Of a stretch of DNA of 42,987 bases, positions 8,781-17,026 are shown one piece after another. The notes under the pieces are model-generated. The model saw only the letters and a program-made list of their open reading frames with translations, was not told the origin of the DNA and searched no databases. Positions within the stretch are counted from its first letter, which is position 1. Every line of letters starts with the position of its first letter. This stretch comes from an uncultured Collinsella sp. (GTDB taxonomy: Bacteria; Actinomycetota; Coriobacteriia; Coriobacteriales; Coriobacteriaceae): contig CAKUBM010000017.1 in assembly GCA_934643145.1 (NCBI GenBank), positions 1-42,987 of the forward strand, read 5' to 3'. The position numbers and the translations under genes were made by a program.

Positions 8781-10025
8781 CTATCTCTTTTCCCCAAACC
8801 GTTGTTGCGACTGTTTCCCCAAAACAAAAGACTGATAGATAAGGCAAATTGCATTGGATATAAGCGCCGATACAGTAGGGCCATTTAACCCAAACAGCAT
8901 TTGCGCAGGAGCCATCACAGCAACAGCACTAATTAAGGACAATATGCTGCCAACAAATACTCCACGGTAATTATCAAGAGAAACCAGCAAATCATTGACA
9001 AACCAGGCAATGCCAGTTAAAAAGGCACAAGCCAACATAGGCTGAAGGAGATCAGAATGTTTGGCTATTCCAGCGCCATAAAACAAAGACAGCAATAATT
9101 TACCGAAAAAGAAAAGGGCAACTGCTGATATGACGCCGACAAATAAAATACCGGCAAGTATTTTACCTATAAGCGTAAAAAAGGACTTTTCCCTAGAATA
9201 GTAACGCTCTACTAGATAACCTAATAAAGGATTATAGATATACGTCGCACCCATTTGGATAATTGCCACGGGTGCAGCAACTGATGCATAAATACCCAGA
9301 GCAGAATCTCCGAATGTATAAGATAAATACTGCCTGGGAATATTCGGTGCCGCAGAAGCAGCAATGCCACCCAGAACGATGGGCAAGCAGCCACATAGGA
9401 AGGCTCTGACCTTCGCTCGGCTAATTCCAAGCTTGATTGCAGAAATCCGATTTGATCTTGGATAATCGTAAACAATTCCGATGCCTATTGTCGCTACCGT
9501 CATTAGCAACAGTGCACCTTCGAGGCTATTTAAAAACCCAAAGACAACAATGAATAAAAGAAGAGAACCGACACCCTGCATGATGAGGGATTTCCCAATA
9601 TAGTCCATCCTATGGCCAACCTGATCATTAGCATGCATGACATCAATGACTAAAGCGGCGGTTTTATAGAGAGCATACAAAAGAACAGCAGGCACCGCAT
9701 CAATACGACACGTAACAATGGAATAGACAGCTAACATTGCAAACGCAATAAACGTAGTAATGAAACGAAAAGCTAGGTATTCACCTGCAGAGTTTTTCCT
9801 TTCAACATCTGCAATTTGTACCGTGTACATCCTGTATTGGGCTAATTGAGAAAACATGTTGAAAATAGACATAGCCAGCGAGTAAATGCCAGCTGCACTA
9901 TATCCATCAGACAACCGAACAACCAAAATGGTGATAAGCCACTGACAGCCCAAATTCGTCAACGAACCGACGGTATTCCAGATCATATTATGTTTAATCG
10001 AAAGAGTCTTCTCTGTGGCCTTCAC
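8781..10025 (-). CDS. Polysaccharide flippase (Wzx-like, MOP superfamily)
   Basis: 414 residues with about 12-14 hydrophobic helices and the start NMIWNTVGSLTNLGCQWLIT, typical of Wzx-type exporters that move undecaprenyl-linked repeat units across the membrane. The start is GTG at 10025 with a distant AAGGG; an ATG at codon 13 is an alternative. It lies between two glycosyltransferase genes on the same strand. Length and layout are normal for the family. The transported glycan is inferred only from context. Confidence 0.88.
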   Translation of the reverse strand: MKATEKTLSIKHNMIWNTVGSLTNLGCQWLITILVVRLSDGYSAAGIYSLAMSIFNMFSQLAQYRMYTVQIADVERKNSAGEYLAFRFITTFIAFAMLAVYSIVTCRIDAVPAVLLYALYKTAALVIDVMHANDQVGHRMDYIGKSLIMQGVGSLLLFIVVFGFLNSLEGALLLMTVATIGIGIVYDYPRSNRISAIKLGISRAKVRAFLCGCLPIVLGGIAASAAPNIPRQYLSYTFGDSALGIYASVAAPVAIIQMGATYIYNPLLGYLVERYYSREKSFFTLIGKILAGILFVGVISAVALFFFGKLLLSLFYGAGIAKHSDLLQPMLACAFLTGIAWFVNDLLVSLDNYRGVFVGSILSLISAVAVMAPAQMLFGLNGPTVSALISNAICLIYQSFVLGKQSQQRFGEKR

Positions 10026-10069
10026 AAATATAAGCGCCCTTCTAAACCTGTCGCGATAAGGATACGGAG

Positions 10070-11017
10070 CTATTTCGCAGCTTTAAGTTCTTTCAAAATC
10101 AAAATAAATAACCAATTCGGCACAAGTCGTATGACGATATCAGCTTTAGCGATAGACGGGCAAGCTCGTCGGTATTTAAGTAAACCAATTATGGAACGCC
10201 GTTCTCTAGCTTCAGCGAAACCCATTATTTCCTTTAGATGCGGTGAATCAGGAAATCTATCGGCAAATCGCCTAGCAGTATCTACCCTGTTTTTAACCCT
10301 TGTCGAATACCAATCATCTTTTGAAGCAACACCTGCAAGGAATCCAGTTTCGTTACCGCCATGTCGACGATACTTAACCAAAGGGGTCATAGTAAAGCTG
10401 CACTTCCCCAGTTCGCTGCAGCCCAATGTCAACCACAAATCATGTGCAGTGGATTCCGGAAAGGGAATCATAGACTTAGCCGCACTCGTATCTAACATGA
10501 GAGCCATGCCAATGCCGTAGCATACGCTTGCGGCCTGAACAGTAATATCCTCTCCAGAGCACCAATTTACTTCCGGCGAATTAGGGTGAGCTTTTCTGTA
10601 GCTCTCTACCAGCACATTTCCGTTTTCGTCGATTACTGATCTATCACAGACATCAAGAATTGAGCCTTCTTCTAGCATATGACTGAGCGAAAGCTCAACT
10701 CTGTTAGGCTCCCAAATATCATCTTGATCGCAAAATACTACGTAATCCCCTTCTGCCAAAGAGAGTAGCGCCTCGAACGATTTGACATAACCGAGATTTT
10801 TATCGCCATGGTAATACCGAAAGGCGTTTTTCTTTATATGCTCTTGGATAAACCACTCTAAAGAGGCCGATTCGGGGCAGTCATTTCTGACCAAAAGCGT
10901 AACCGGAAACGTTTGTTCATCAATCGAATCAAGTTGTTCGGCAAAAAACTCAAGATCAGGCTTATAAGCCGAGAGAAGCACACATACGCCAGTATCTTGT
11001 CCTTTATCTATTTCCAA
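10070..11017 (-). CDS. Glycosyltransferase family 2 (rhamnosyltransferase-like)
   Basis: About 315 residues. The GT-A motif run is VLLSAYKPD, LVRNDCPESAS, NLGYVKSFEALLSLAEGDYV and the metal-binding FCDQDDIW, followed by HDLWLTLG. This pattern is typical of GT2 proteins annotated as rhamnosyltransferases, but the sugar is not proven. I place the start at TTG 11017 because GGGAGG lies just upstream; the ATG at 11035 has no ribosome site. The 5' end overlaps the tail of an upstream interrupted frame. The first IS junk of the locus begins about 200 bases upstream, so this gene may now depend on a new promoter. Confidence 0.85.
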   Translation of the reverse strand: MEIDKGQDTGVCVLLSAYKPDLEFFAEQLDSIDEQTFPVTLLVRNDCPESASLEWFIQEHIKKNAFRYYHGDKNLGYVKSFEALLSLAEGDYVVFCDQDDIWEPNRVELSLSHMLEEGSILDVCDRSVIDENGNVLVESYRKAHPNSPEVNWCSGEDITVQAASVCYGIGMALMLDTSAAKSMIPFPESTAHDLWLTLGCSELGKCSFTMTPLVKYRRHGGNETGFLAGVASKDDWYSTRVKNRVDTARRFADRFPDSPHLKEIMGFAEARERRSIIGLLKYRRACPSIAKADIVIRLVPNWLFILILKELKAAK

Positions 11018-11222
11018 AAATCCTCCCAAAGTCATTATTTAAGATTAGCAAAGCAATCAATAGAGTATGAAGGCATTGTTTATAACGCTCAAAAAAGACA
11101 GGAGAAGCCACGACCTTTTGATAATACATAGCGGCAAATTGAATGGTACTCCAATAATTATTGACACCAACGCAGCCATCTCGCCCATTACAGTCTGAAG
11201 TAAGCCATCGATAAATTTCGAT
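11004..11222 (-). pseudogene. 3' remnant of a gene interrupted by IS DNA
   Basis: An AT-rich minus-strand frame is open from the edge of the GC-rich IS debris (about 11222) to a stop at 11004, overlapping the start of the GT2 gene. It reads ...GVNNYWSTIQFAAMYYQKV... and SPVFFERYKQCLHTLLIALL, with base composition like the polysaccharide genes rather than the IS. I read it as the C-terminal tail of a locus gene whose 5' part was lost when the IS110-like element entered. I cannot name the protein; a glycosyltransferase tail is possible. Overlapping ends of this kind are common in glycan operons. Confidence 0.45.
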
Positions 11223-11818
11223 GGCGAGCATTCGGCGCATTGCCTACGATACGGGCAAGCTTCGAGGGGCCGCCGATCGGGCGCCTCCGGATGGCCGTCT
11301 GCCCCTGCCCCGTAGAGGGCCCCGGGGGGGGTGTTGCCACCGGGGACGCTCGCCGCTCCGGACGACTGATAGGAAACTGCCGGGCGCAAGCGCCACGGCC
11401 GGATAATATGGGTGTCGCAGGGGGACCCGATCGGCCTACCGATTGGAGGATACCACCGTGGCGCCACCTAGAATGTCGGAAGCCGTCATCGGGCTCGATG
11501 TCGGGATATCGTCCCATTGGGCATGCATCGCGACCGGGGACGGCGAGATACAGCTGAGCGCCCCCGTCGCGAACAAGGAAGGCGACCTGGACTCGCCGTT
11601 CGGCCGCTTCCCCGACGCACTCGTGGTCGTCGACCAGTCGCGCAACATAGTGCGCCCTCGCGCTCGGCCGCGCCAAGGCGGCCGGGATGTCGGCGGTGTA
11701 CCTGCCGGGACTCGCGGCGCACAAGGCAGCGAGTCTCTTCGCCGGCGACGCCAAGACCGACGAGCGGGACGCGATGGTCATCGCGAAGACGGCCCCGCGC
11801 ATCCCCGACACGGTCATG
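11223..11818 (+). mobile_element. IS110-family remnant (left end plus 5' part of transposase)
   Basis: A GC-rich block begins sharply at about 11222. It contains about 235 bases of non-coding DNA with GC-rich dyads, then the 5' part of an IS110-type transposase gene, and breaks at about 11818 where it meets family II IS sequence. IS110-family elements carry a structured non-coding end that, in studied members, encodes the bridge RNA. The 11223-11457 stretch is in the right place for that. The right end is absent, so the element is dead. Confidence 0.65.
11458..11818 (+). pseudogene. IS110-family transposase, frameshifted and 3'-truncated
   Basis: GTG at 11458 with GGAGGA upstream. The product begins with the RuvC-like DEDD opening VIGLDVGISSHWACIATGDG, where the D of GLDVG is the first catalytic acid, and continues to DALVVVDQSRNI. 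A one-base shift near 11650 breaks the frame; the other frame continues GRAKAAGMSAVYLPGLAAHK and GDAKTDERDAMVIAKTA, the expected second part of the domain. Sequence ends at the junction with family II DNA near 11818, so the C-terminal serine-bearing domain is missing. Confidence 0.75.
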
Positions 11819-12462
11819 ACGCAAATCCGCTCGAGCGACAGGCCGCGCCTGCGCGCCTGCTTGCCGCGGTGACGGGAGGGAGCGCGGTATCGTGAACGAG
11901 CCCTTCGGTGGTTGCCCTTGAACGACTCGGGGAAATAGGTCTCGTCGAGTTCGCAGCCGCAGCCCCGCCCGGCCCTGAACCAGGACGAGTATGCCAAGAG
12001 GCACACGATCAGCCTGTGGCGCATGGTGCAGGCGGTCTTGAGGCAGACGCGGCAGCGTGTCGCGCACCCGCGCAGGGGCAGAATGAGGACGAAGCACTCG
12101 GCGTAGGCCGTCCAGGTCTCGCGTGGCAGTCTGCTCGTGCCGAGGATCCGGTCGGTGGAGCCGGAGAACGTCCTGCCGCAGTCGCGGCAGAGGCAGCGCT
12201 GCCCACCGTTCCCGAACTTGCCCTTCTTGACGATAACGACCGAGCTGCAGCGGGGGCAGCAATCGACCTCGTAGGCGAAGCCGACCGCGTCGTCGAACGC
12301 CGCCGCGCGTATCACGTCCCTGACGGACTCGATCGCGCGGCGGCGCTCGATCTTGCTGAGGTTCGCCATATCCTTCTTGAAGTTGAGGACCAGGTCTTCG
12401 GCGTTTATGCTGCCCCCATCATCGCGGTCTATGGGATCAACAATATGACACCGTGGGGACAC
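11819..12462 (-). pseudogene. Family II transposase (copy 1), 3'-truncated
   Basis: Starts at 12462 (MSPRCHIVDPIDRDDGG). It has a zinc ribbon CPRCSSVVIVKKGK...[11 protein letters not shown] at about residues 70-105, and the first catalytic Asp in ELDETYFPESFKGNH. Homology ends at ERICVMT around 11819. The frame then runs into antisense IS110 DNA, so a hybrid of up to 424 residues is open on paper but cannot be an active transposase. A small internal mismatch after the FKGNH segment suggests a further shift. It helps define the family because its early region is intact, unlike the copy at 21068. Confidence 0.75.
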
Positions 12463-12491
12463 ATGTATGCCAATCCTGGTCTAACAGAACC
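11819..12491 (-). mobile_element. IS1595-like family II element, copy 1 (left half only)
   Basis: On the minus strand the outer left end starts at 12491 with GGTTCTGTTAGACCAGGATT, matching the left end of the fuller copy at 21039. The transposase start follows about 30 bases in. Homology to the fuller copy stops near 11819, at the abutting IS110 remnant. Only six bases separate its outer end from the left terminal repeat of family I copy B at 12498. Confidence 0.75.
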
Positions 12492-12497
12492 TTAGAT

Positions 12498-13446
12498 AAT
12501 CTAACAGTAAAGATAACAGGTTATGATTCGGGGACCGAAGGGCCCCCGAATGCTATGCTCTTCCATGCCAAACAGAGAATTTGCCCGAGTGCCCACCCGG
12601 ATCTTTGGTTGGCAACAATCCCTCCGGGTGGGCGTTCAGGCGGATGGGACAGATCCATATGGGAAGAGCGAACCCCTTCAGGGACATCGTGGCGGGCCTC
12701 ACCGCCGACGAGTTCCAGCTGCTCAGAGAAGCCGTCGACGAGAGACGCTGCCGCGATGAGATCGGCCTCGGCAAGCTCGCCGAGGCCGCCGCGGCCTATC
12801 GTCCGGACCCGGAATGCCCGGGACGTCGGCGCCAGCGGAGCCTGGAGGGACGGCTCCACCGCCGCCGACGTCCCGAGGTGGCGCTGCCGCTGCTGCGGCA
12901 GGAGGTTCACCTCCCTCACGGGCACCGTCCTCGAGCACTGCCGGAAGCCGCTCCCCGTCTGGGTCTCCTTCATCAGGCCCATGCGCCACAACGTCCCCGT
13001 CGAGTGCGCGGCCGAGCTGTGCGGCATCACCCACAAGACCGCCTTCGAGTGGCGGCACCGCGTGCTCGCCACGGTATCCGGCTACCAGGACCGGATCGTG
13101 CCGCGCGACACCGTCTGGGTCGACGAGACCTACAACGACGGCACCGACCTCTCAAAGGGCTACGGGCGGGCCCGCAAGCGCGGCCTGTCCCACCAGAAGC
13201 TCTGCAACTGCGTTGCCATCGACGTCCACAAGAACACGGTCGCGATCGCCCGCGGCCACGGGAAGCCGAGCTCAGCGCGCGTGAGGAAGTCCATGGGCGG
13301 CAGAATAGCGCCCGGGTCGCCGCACATCCACGACCTCGAGCGGGCCCACGACGAGCTGGTCAGGGGCGGTGGGTTCGAGAGCGAGGCGCACAAGGCAGAT
13401 GCGAACGGCCCGGTCTATCTGGAGTGGATGGAGATGGTGAACGTTA
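12498..13446 (+). mobile_element. IS1595-like family I element, copy B (right end lost)
   Basis: The left terminal repeat begins at 12498 (AATCTAACAGTAAAGATAAC...) and resembles the left ends of copies C and D. It carries the most complete family I transposase frame. The sequence breaks at about 13446, after MEMVN, straight into the 3' end of licD, so the C-terminus and right repeat are missing. This is the inner edge of a 2.2-kb composite of four IS pieces that splits the polysaccharide locus between licD and the next glycosyltransferase. Confidence 0.8.
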
Positions 13447-13460
13447 TTTGCTGCAATTAA
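12659..13460 (+). pseudogene. Family I transposase (copy B), frameshifted and 3'-truncated
   Basis: ATG at 12659 encodes MGRANPFRDIVAGLTADEFQ... up to PDPECPG. A frameshift near 12820, inside the first zinc knuckle, moves the rest to another frame: WRCRCCGRRFTSLTGT (second knuckle), EHCRKPLPVWVSFI, a helix-turn-helix-like CGITHKTAFEWRHR, then the DDE core RDTVWVDETYNDGTDLSKGY and CVAIDVHKNTVAIARGHGK. The last family residues are lost and the frame ends in chance codons at 13460. The zinc ribbon plus VDETY core supports IS1595/ISXO2-like assignment. Confidence 0.8.
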
Positions 13461-14311
13461 GATTTTGACCATGTTGTTCCATCGGAAAAAACTATGCGAA
13501 TCGGAAGATGGGTATGTCTCGCTTCAGGGGCGGGCAGCTCTTGCCAGCTCCCATACATTTCCGATAGATAACCTTCAATATTCCGAGCAGCAGGAAATAG
13601 GGAGTTCATAAACTTAATCTTAACTGCCGGGTAAACCATCTCATAAGGAAGGGGGGCATCGGAATCGTAGGATAGATTTTTAATCACATCGCCGAAAACA
13701 GCAGGCGATTCATCAATGATTGACTTGTTGAAGTGATGCTTCAACAAGTCTCGATTCCTAATGATTGCCCTTAACGCATAATGGATTAAACAGCATCCAA
13801 AAGATTCCACATTGCCCAACAATCCTTTATGAGGGACATTGACGAACGAAGAATGATACAAGTAGGACATCTTCTGCCAACGTGACGCGTTTGAAAGTTG
13901 TTTTCTACGTTCATCATCGATAGGTGATAAGGTGTCATGCACCAAGACGTCAATAAAAATGCCCTGTTTATATCCAGAAGCTAGAGATTCGCTATTTACG
14001 AATTCAGTTCCCTTCTTGGTAATTTTTGCAAAAAAGCCACCAAACGTAGACGTATTATCAAATGTATGCAACTCATACTCCGGTGAGAGTTGCTCTTCTG
14101 CAATCTTAATAAATTTATTAAACTGATTGCGCGTCATTGAGATGTCGATGTCATCATCCCATGGAATAAAACCACCGTGACGCGCGGCGCCCAATGCAGT
14201 TCCTGAATCAAGAATCCATTTAATATCATTTTCATCGCACAGACGGGCAACAGCGCACAAAATGTCATATTCCTCTTGCTGAAGCTTGCGAAGCGCAGTG
14301 GCTTGATCCAC
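13457..14311 (-). CDS. LicD family phosphotransferase
   Basis: About 284 residues. The LicD core is clear: KWILDSGTALGAARHGGFIP followed by WDDDIDISM, the acidic nucleotidyltransferase-fold motif. LicD proteins transfer phosphocholine or other phospho-linked groups from a CDP-activated donor onto glycans. I place the start at GTG 14311 because AAGGAG sits nine bases upstream; the frame is open to a TTG at 14338. The 3' end touches truncated IS copy B but the product has normal length and appears complete. With the cytidylyltransferase fusion and aminotransferase upstream it forms a plausible make-and-transfer cassette for a CDP-linked substituent (inference). Confidence 0.9.
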   Translation of the reverse strand: MDQATALRKLQQEEYDILCAVARLCDENDIKWILDSGTALGAARHGGFIPWDDDIDISMTRNQFNKFIKIAEEQLSPEYELHTFDNTSTFGGFFAKITKKGTEFVNSESLASGYKQGIFIDVLVHDTLSPIDDERRKQLSNASRWQKMSYLYHSSFVNVPHKGLLGNVESFGCCLIHYALRAIIRNRDLLKHHFNKSIIDESPAVFGDVIKNLSYDSDAPLPYEMVYPAVKIKFMNSLFPAARNIEGYLSEMYGSWQELPAPEARHTHLPIRIVFSDGTTWSKS

Positions 14312-14522
14312 GTTGTCAATCTCCTTGTTAATGGTCAAAATGACTTACAAAATTCAATATAGCGAACTGGTGATTCCTCATATTTTAAACAGGAAGAATC
14401 ACCATATAGTCAAAACAGAGAAAGAGTGTTAATTACGTTTATGATCTATCATGGGTCGACCGATTTTGCTTTCTTTTAAACCACGGCATTTCCCATTAAT
14501 AACGGCTCAAGACAATCGCACG

Positions 14523-15848
14523 CTAAGACAGACTAATACACGATGAAGAATTAGAATCGGCGCAACGCTCAAACATGCGAACAATCGCAGCCGAATCGGA
14601 TTCTGAAACGCCCTGCAACTTTAGGCCACGATCGATTGAACGCGTAAACACGGACAATTGATTTCGCACGCCCTCTCCATCCAATTGATAAAAATAACGT
14701 TTATTATCATCAGCGCTCTCATAGCGAATCTCAAAATAATCGGTCTTCCACCACGGCGCTGGAACATAGACATAGCCCTTCGTGCCCGAAATGACCAGCT
14801 CCCCTTCCGTCTTAACAGAACGTCCGACCTTAAAAGATGCAACAGCATTGTCAAATGTAAATGACCCACGAACAAATACATCGAGTTTCTCCGCTTCGCC
14901 ATCCCTAATTACGACATAGTGCTCATCATTTGGCAAACCTCCGAGAAGCTGAACGATGGGCAATACAGCAGTTGGTCCCCAATAGTCCAAAGCCCCCTGA
15001 TCAGCACACCCAGGGTCATTATCTAAAGATAGTCCGCTCATACCAGAACAGTTTGAATCAATCGAAACGACTTTTCCTATCAGGCCGGATTTAACAAGCA
15101 GCAGCAATCGAGAGTAAGCCATGGCATGGGCGGTTTTAATTGCATCCATCAAAATCAAACCATGATCACGAGCAAACTGATACAAATACTTTGCTTGAGC
15201 CTCGGTTTTTGCAATAGGAGACTCGCATAAGACATGGACGCCTTTTTTGAGAGCATGGAGAATCTCATCATAGTGTCCATCAGGATGAGTAGCCAAAAAT
15301 AAAGCATTCGCCTTGTCTAGCAACTGGTCGAATAGTATTAGTTTTTCATCAACAACAGAAGACGCCGTGAGTCGTCCTACCTCTAGTATTCCGTTCACGA
15401 ACGAACTTTCGCGAACATACTTATTGAGCACAGGACCCGAGCCTACAAAAGCCATCTTCAGTGTTTGTCTTTGACTTCTTATCTCCGAACTCGAGATGCC
15501 TTCCGTCCGGTCAAGATAGACAACTTTACAATATTCATTTAGATAATCGAAATGGCCACGCCAATCGGATCCAACAGTAAAAATGTCGACACCATATCTT
15601 TGAATATCGTCAATTTTTTGACCTTGATATTCCTCGACAATAATTTCATCGGCAAGTCCAGTGGCGCGCACCGCTTCCATTCGCTCGGCAAGGGACTGCT
15701 CAACGTTAATTTTTCCGCGAGCGCGATCAAAATCGTCTGCAGTAACGCCGACAATCAAATAGTCGCCAAGCTCTCGAGCCCTTTCCAAAAGTCGAATATG
15801 ACCATAATGAAGCATATCGTACGTACCGTATGTAATGACTTTCACCAT
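14523..15848 (-). CDS. Fusion: TagD-like cytidylyltransferase + Gfo/Idh/MocA oxidoreductase
   Basis: 441 residues in two domains. Residues 1-130 are a small cytidylyltransferase of the glycerol-3-phosphate type: GTYDMLHYGHIRLLERA holds the HxGH motif and RTEGISSSEIR matches the RTxGISTT signature. From about residue 133 a Rossmann domain starts (MAFVGSGP), followed by HPDGHYDEILHALKKGVHVL and CESPIA, the place where Gfo/Idh/MocA enzymes usually have EKP; here the lysine is serine. The C-terminal half fits that family's second domain. It should make a CDP-activated small phosphate compound and may oxidise or reduce it, though the missing lysine questions redox activity. The start at ATG 15848 is 18 bases after the aminotransferase stop, with AAAGG upstream; 211 bases separate it from licD. 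Confidence 0.85.
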   Translation of the reverse strand: MVKVITYGTYDMLHYGHIRLLERARELGDYLIVGVTADDFDRARGKINVEQSLAERMEAVRATGLADEIIVEEYQGQKIDDIQRYGVDIFTVGSDWRGHFDYLNEYCKVVYLDRTEGISSSEIRSQRQTLKMAFVGSGPVLNKYVRESSFVNGILEVGRLTASSVVDEKLILFDQLLDKANALFLATHPDGHYDEILHALKKGVHVLCESPIAKTEAQAKYLYQFARDHGLILMDAIKTAHAMAYSRLLLLVKSGLIGKVVSIDSNCSGMSGLSLDNDPGCADQGALDYWGPTAVLPIVQLLGGLPNDEHYVVIRDGEAEKLDVFVRGSFTFDNAVASFKVGRSVKTEGELVISGTKGYVYVPAPWWKTDYFEIRYESADDNKRYFYQLDGEGVRNQLSVFTRSIDRGLKLQGVSESDSAAIVRMFERCADSNSSSCISLS

Positions 15849-15866
15849 AGTAATCAAGCCTTTTAT

Positions 15867-16940
15867 CTACAGAAGACCCTTAGATAGCATGTCTTCAAGT
15901 GCATTAACCAGCTGAACATTATCATCAATCGTAAGACAACCTATATGACCAACGCGAAAAACTCTATCCGCAAGCTCACCACCGTTAGGACACACCCAAA
16001 TACCATAGTCGTCTTTGAGAGTCGCAAAGATATCGCGTGCAGAAGCATTCAGAGGATGAAGAATGGTCGCTGCGTTAGACGGCGCAGGGGAGGCCTGCTC
16101 TAGAGGCAAATCAAATATCCGCGACCTGAAATCCCGAGCTAAAGCAGAAACCCTTTCGATCTCGACAGAAGGTCCGCCGTTCTCCGCAATTAAATTTAAC
16201 CGTTTATTAATCTGCAACAAGGTCCCAACGGCAGGTGTAAACGGAGTCTGGCCTCGCTCGCCATTTTTAAGAGCCGAGCGAAGATCGAGATACATACAGC
16301 TAGGATCATTTGATTCCACACGATCGATGGCCCTTTTCGAAAGCGCAATAAGGGAGACCCCCGGAGGACAGGCGAGCGCTTTCTGCGACCCCGTAATAAA
16401 TACATCGACGCCAAGATCTGACATACTCAAAGGATCGGCCAAAAAAGCACTAATTGCATCCATGATGAACAGCATATTGTTTCGCCTGCAAAAATCAGAC
16501 AGCATTGACGCATCGTAGAGAACGCCCGTAGAGGTCTCGTGAATATTTACCAAAAGGGCCGTATAACCCTGCTGGTCAAATTGATCCAACATTTCGGGAG
16601 TCAAAGTGCTACCAAAGGGAAGCTCAATATTATCGTGGGGAATACCGTGAATATCGCAGAGCTGAGAAAAGCGCTTGCCAAAACTGCCACCAACCACAAC
16701 AAGGGCCTTGTCCTCAGAAGACAAAACATTTGCAACAGAGGCTTCAAGGGACGCAGTGCCCGACCCAGTGATAAATACAGCACGGGACTCTTCGGGCGCA
16801 TCAACGAACCGAAGGAATAGCGCCTCGTTTTGAAGCATAACCTCAGAAAACTCGGGCGTTCTGAAATACGGGACTTGTTCAGAGCCGATAGCAAGAACCT
16901 CAGAATCGGACATAACTGGACCAACGGTAAAATTCAGCAT
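15867..16940 (-). CDS. Class V aminotransferase (2-aminoethylphosphonate/serine-pyruvate transaminase type)
   Basis: 357 residues of a fold-type I PLP enzyme. Visible features are MLNFTVGPVMSDSEVLA (the N-terminal FTPGP-like motif of this subgroup), the cofactor-binding ITGSGTASLEA, the aspartate in MDAISAF and the Schiff-base lysine in ITGSQKALACPPG. Closest family types are 2-aminoethylphosphonate-pyruvate and alanine-glyoxylate transaminases. As first gene of the locus and directly upstream of the cytidylyltransferase fusion, it probably makes an amino group on a small phosphate or phosphonate that is then CDP-activated (inference). No phosphoenolpyruvate mutase or phosphonopyruvate decarboxylase is in the window, so a phosphonate substrate is unproven. 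Start supported by GGTGG eight bases upstream. Confidence 0.87.
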   Translation of the reverse strand: MLNFTVGPVMSDSEVLAIGSEQVPYFRTPEFSEVMLQNEALFLRFVDAPEESRAVFITGSGTASLEASVANVLSSEDKALVVVGGSFGKRFSQLCDIHGIPHDNIELPFGSTLTPEMLDQFDQQGYTALLVNIHETSTGVLYDASMLSDFCRRNNMLFIMDAISAFLADPLSMSDLGVDVFITGSQKALACPPGVSLIALSKRAIDRVESNDPSCMYLDLRSALKNGERGQTPFTPAVGTLLQINKRLNLIAENGGPSVEIERVSALARDFRSRIFDLPLEQASPAPSNAATILHPLNASARDIFATLKDDYGIWVCPNGGELADRVFRVGHIGCLTIDDNVQLVNALEDMLSKGLL

Positions 16941-16977
16941 AGTTTAACCACCAGGCAATCGATCGAAAGGGATTATT

Positions 16978-17006
16978 AGAATACCCCTGAAGAACCGGAA
17001 CTGCAA
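16978..17006 (-). promoter_or_regulatory. Candidate sigma-70 promoter of the polysaccharide locus
   Basis: On the minus strand TTGCAG, 17 bases, then TATTCT, ending 38 bases before the ATG of the aminotransferase gene. Spacing is ideal and no other gene lies upstream on this strand, only family I copy C. This would drive the run of minus-strand genes, at least as far as the IS composite at 13.4 kb. Confidence 0.5.
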
Positions 17007-17026
17007 AAAACCGATTCGCAAAAACT

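Noticed and set aside
11443..11457. TTG at 11443 as start of the IS110 transposase
   Set aside because: GGAGGA lies within those codons and is well spaced for GTG 11458 instead.
15867..16940. Complete 2-aminoethylphosphonate pathway
   Set aside because: Only the transaminase-type enzyme is present; no phosphoenolpyruvate mutase or phosphonopyruvate decarboxylase in the window, so the substrate stays open.
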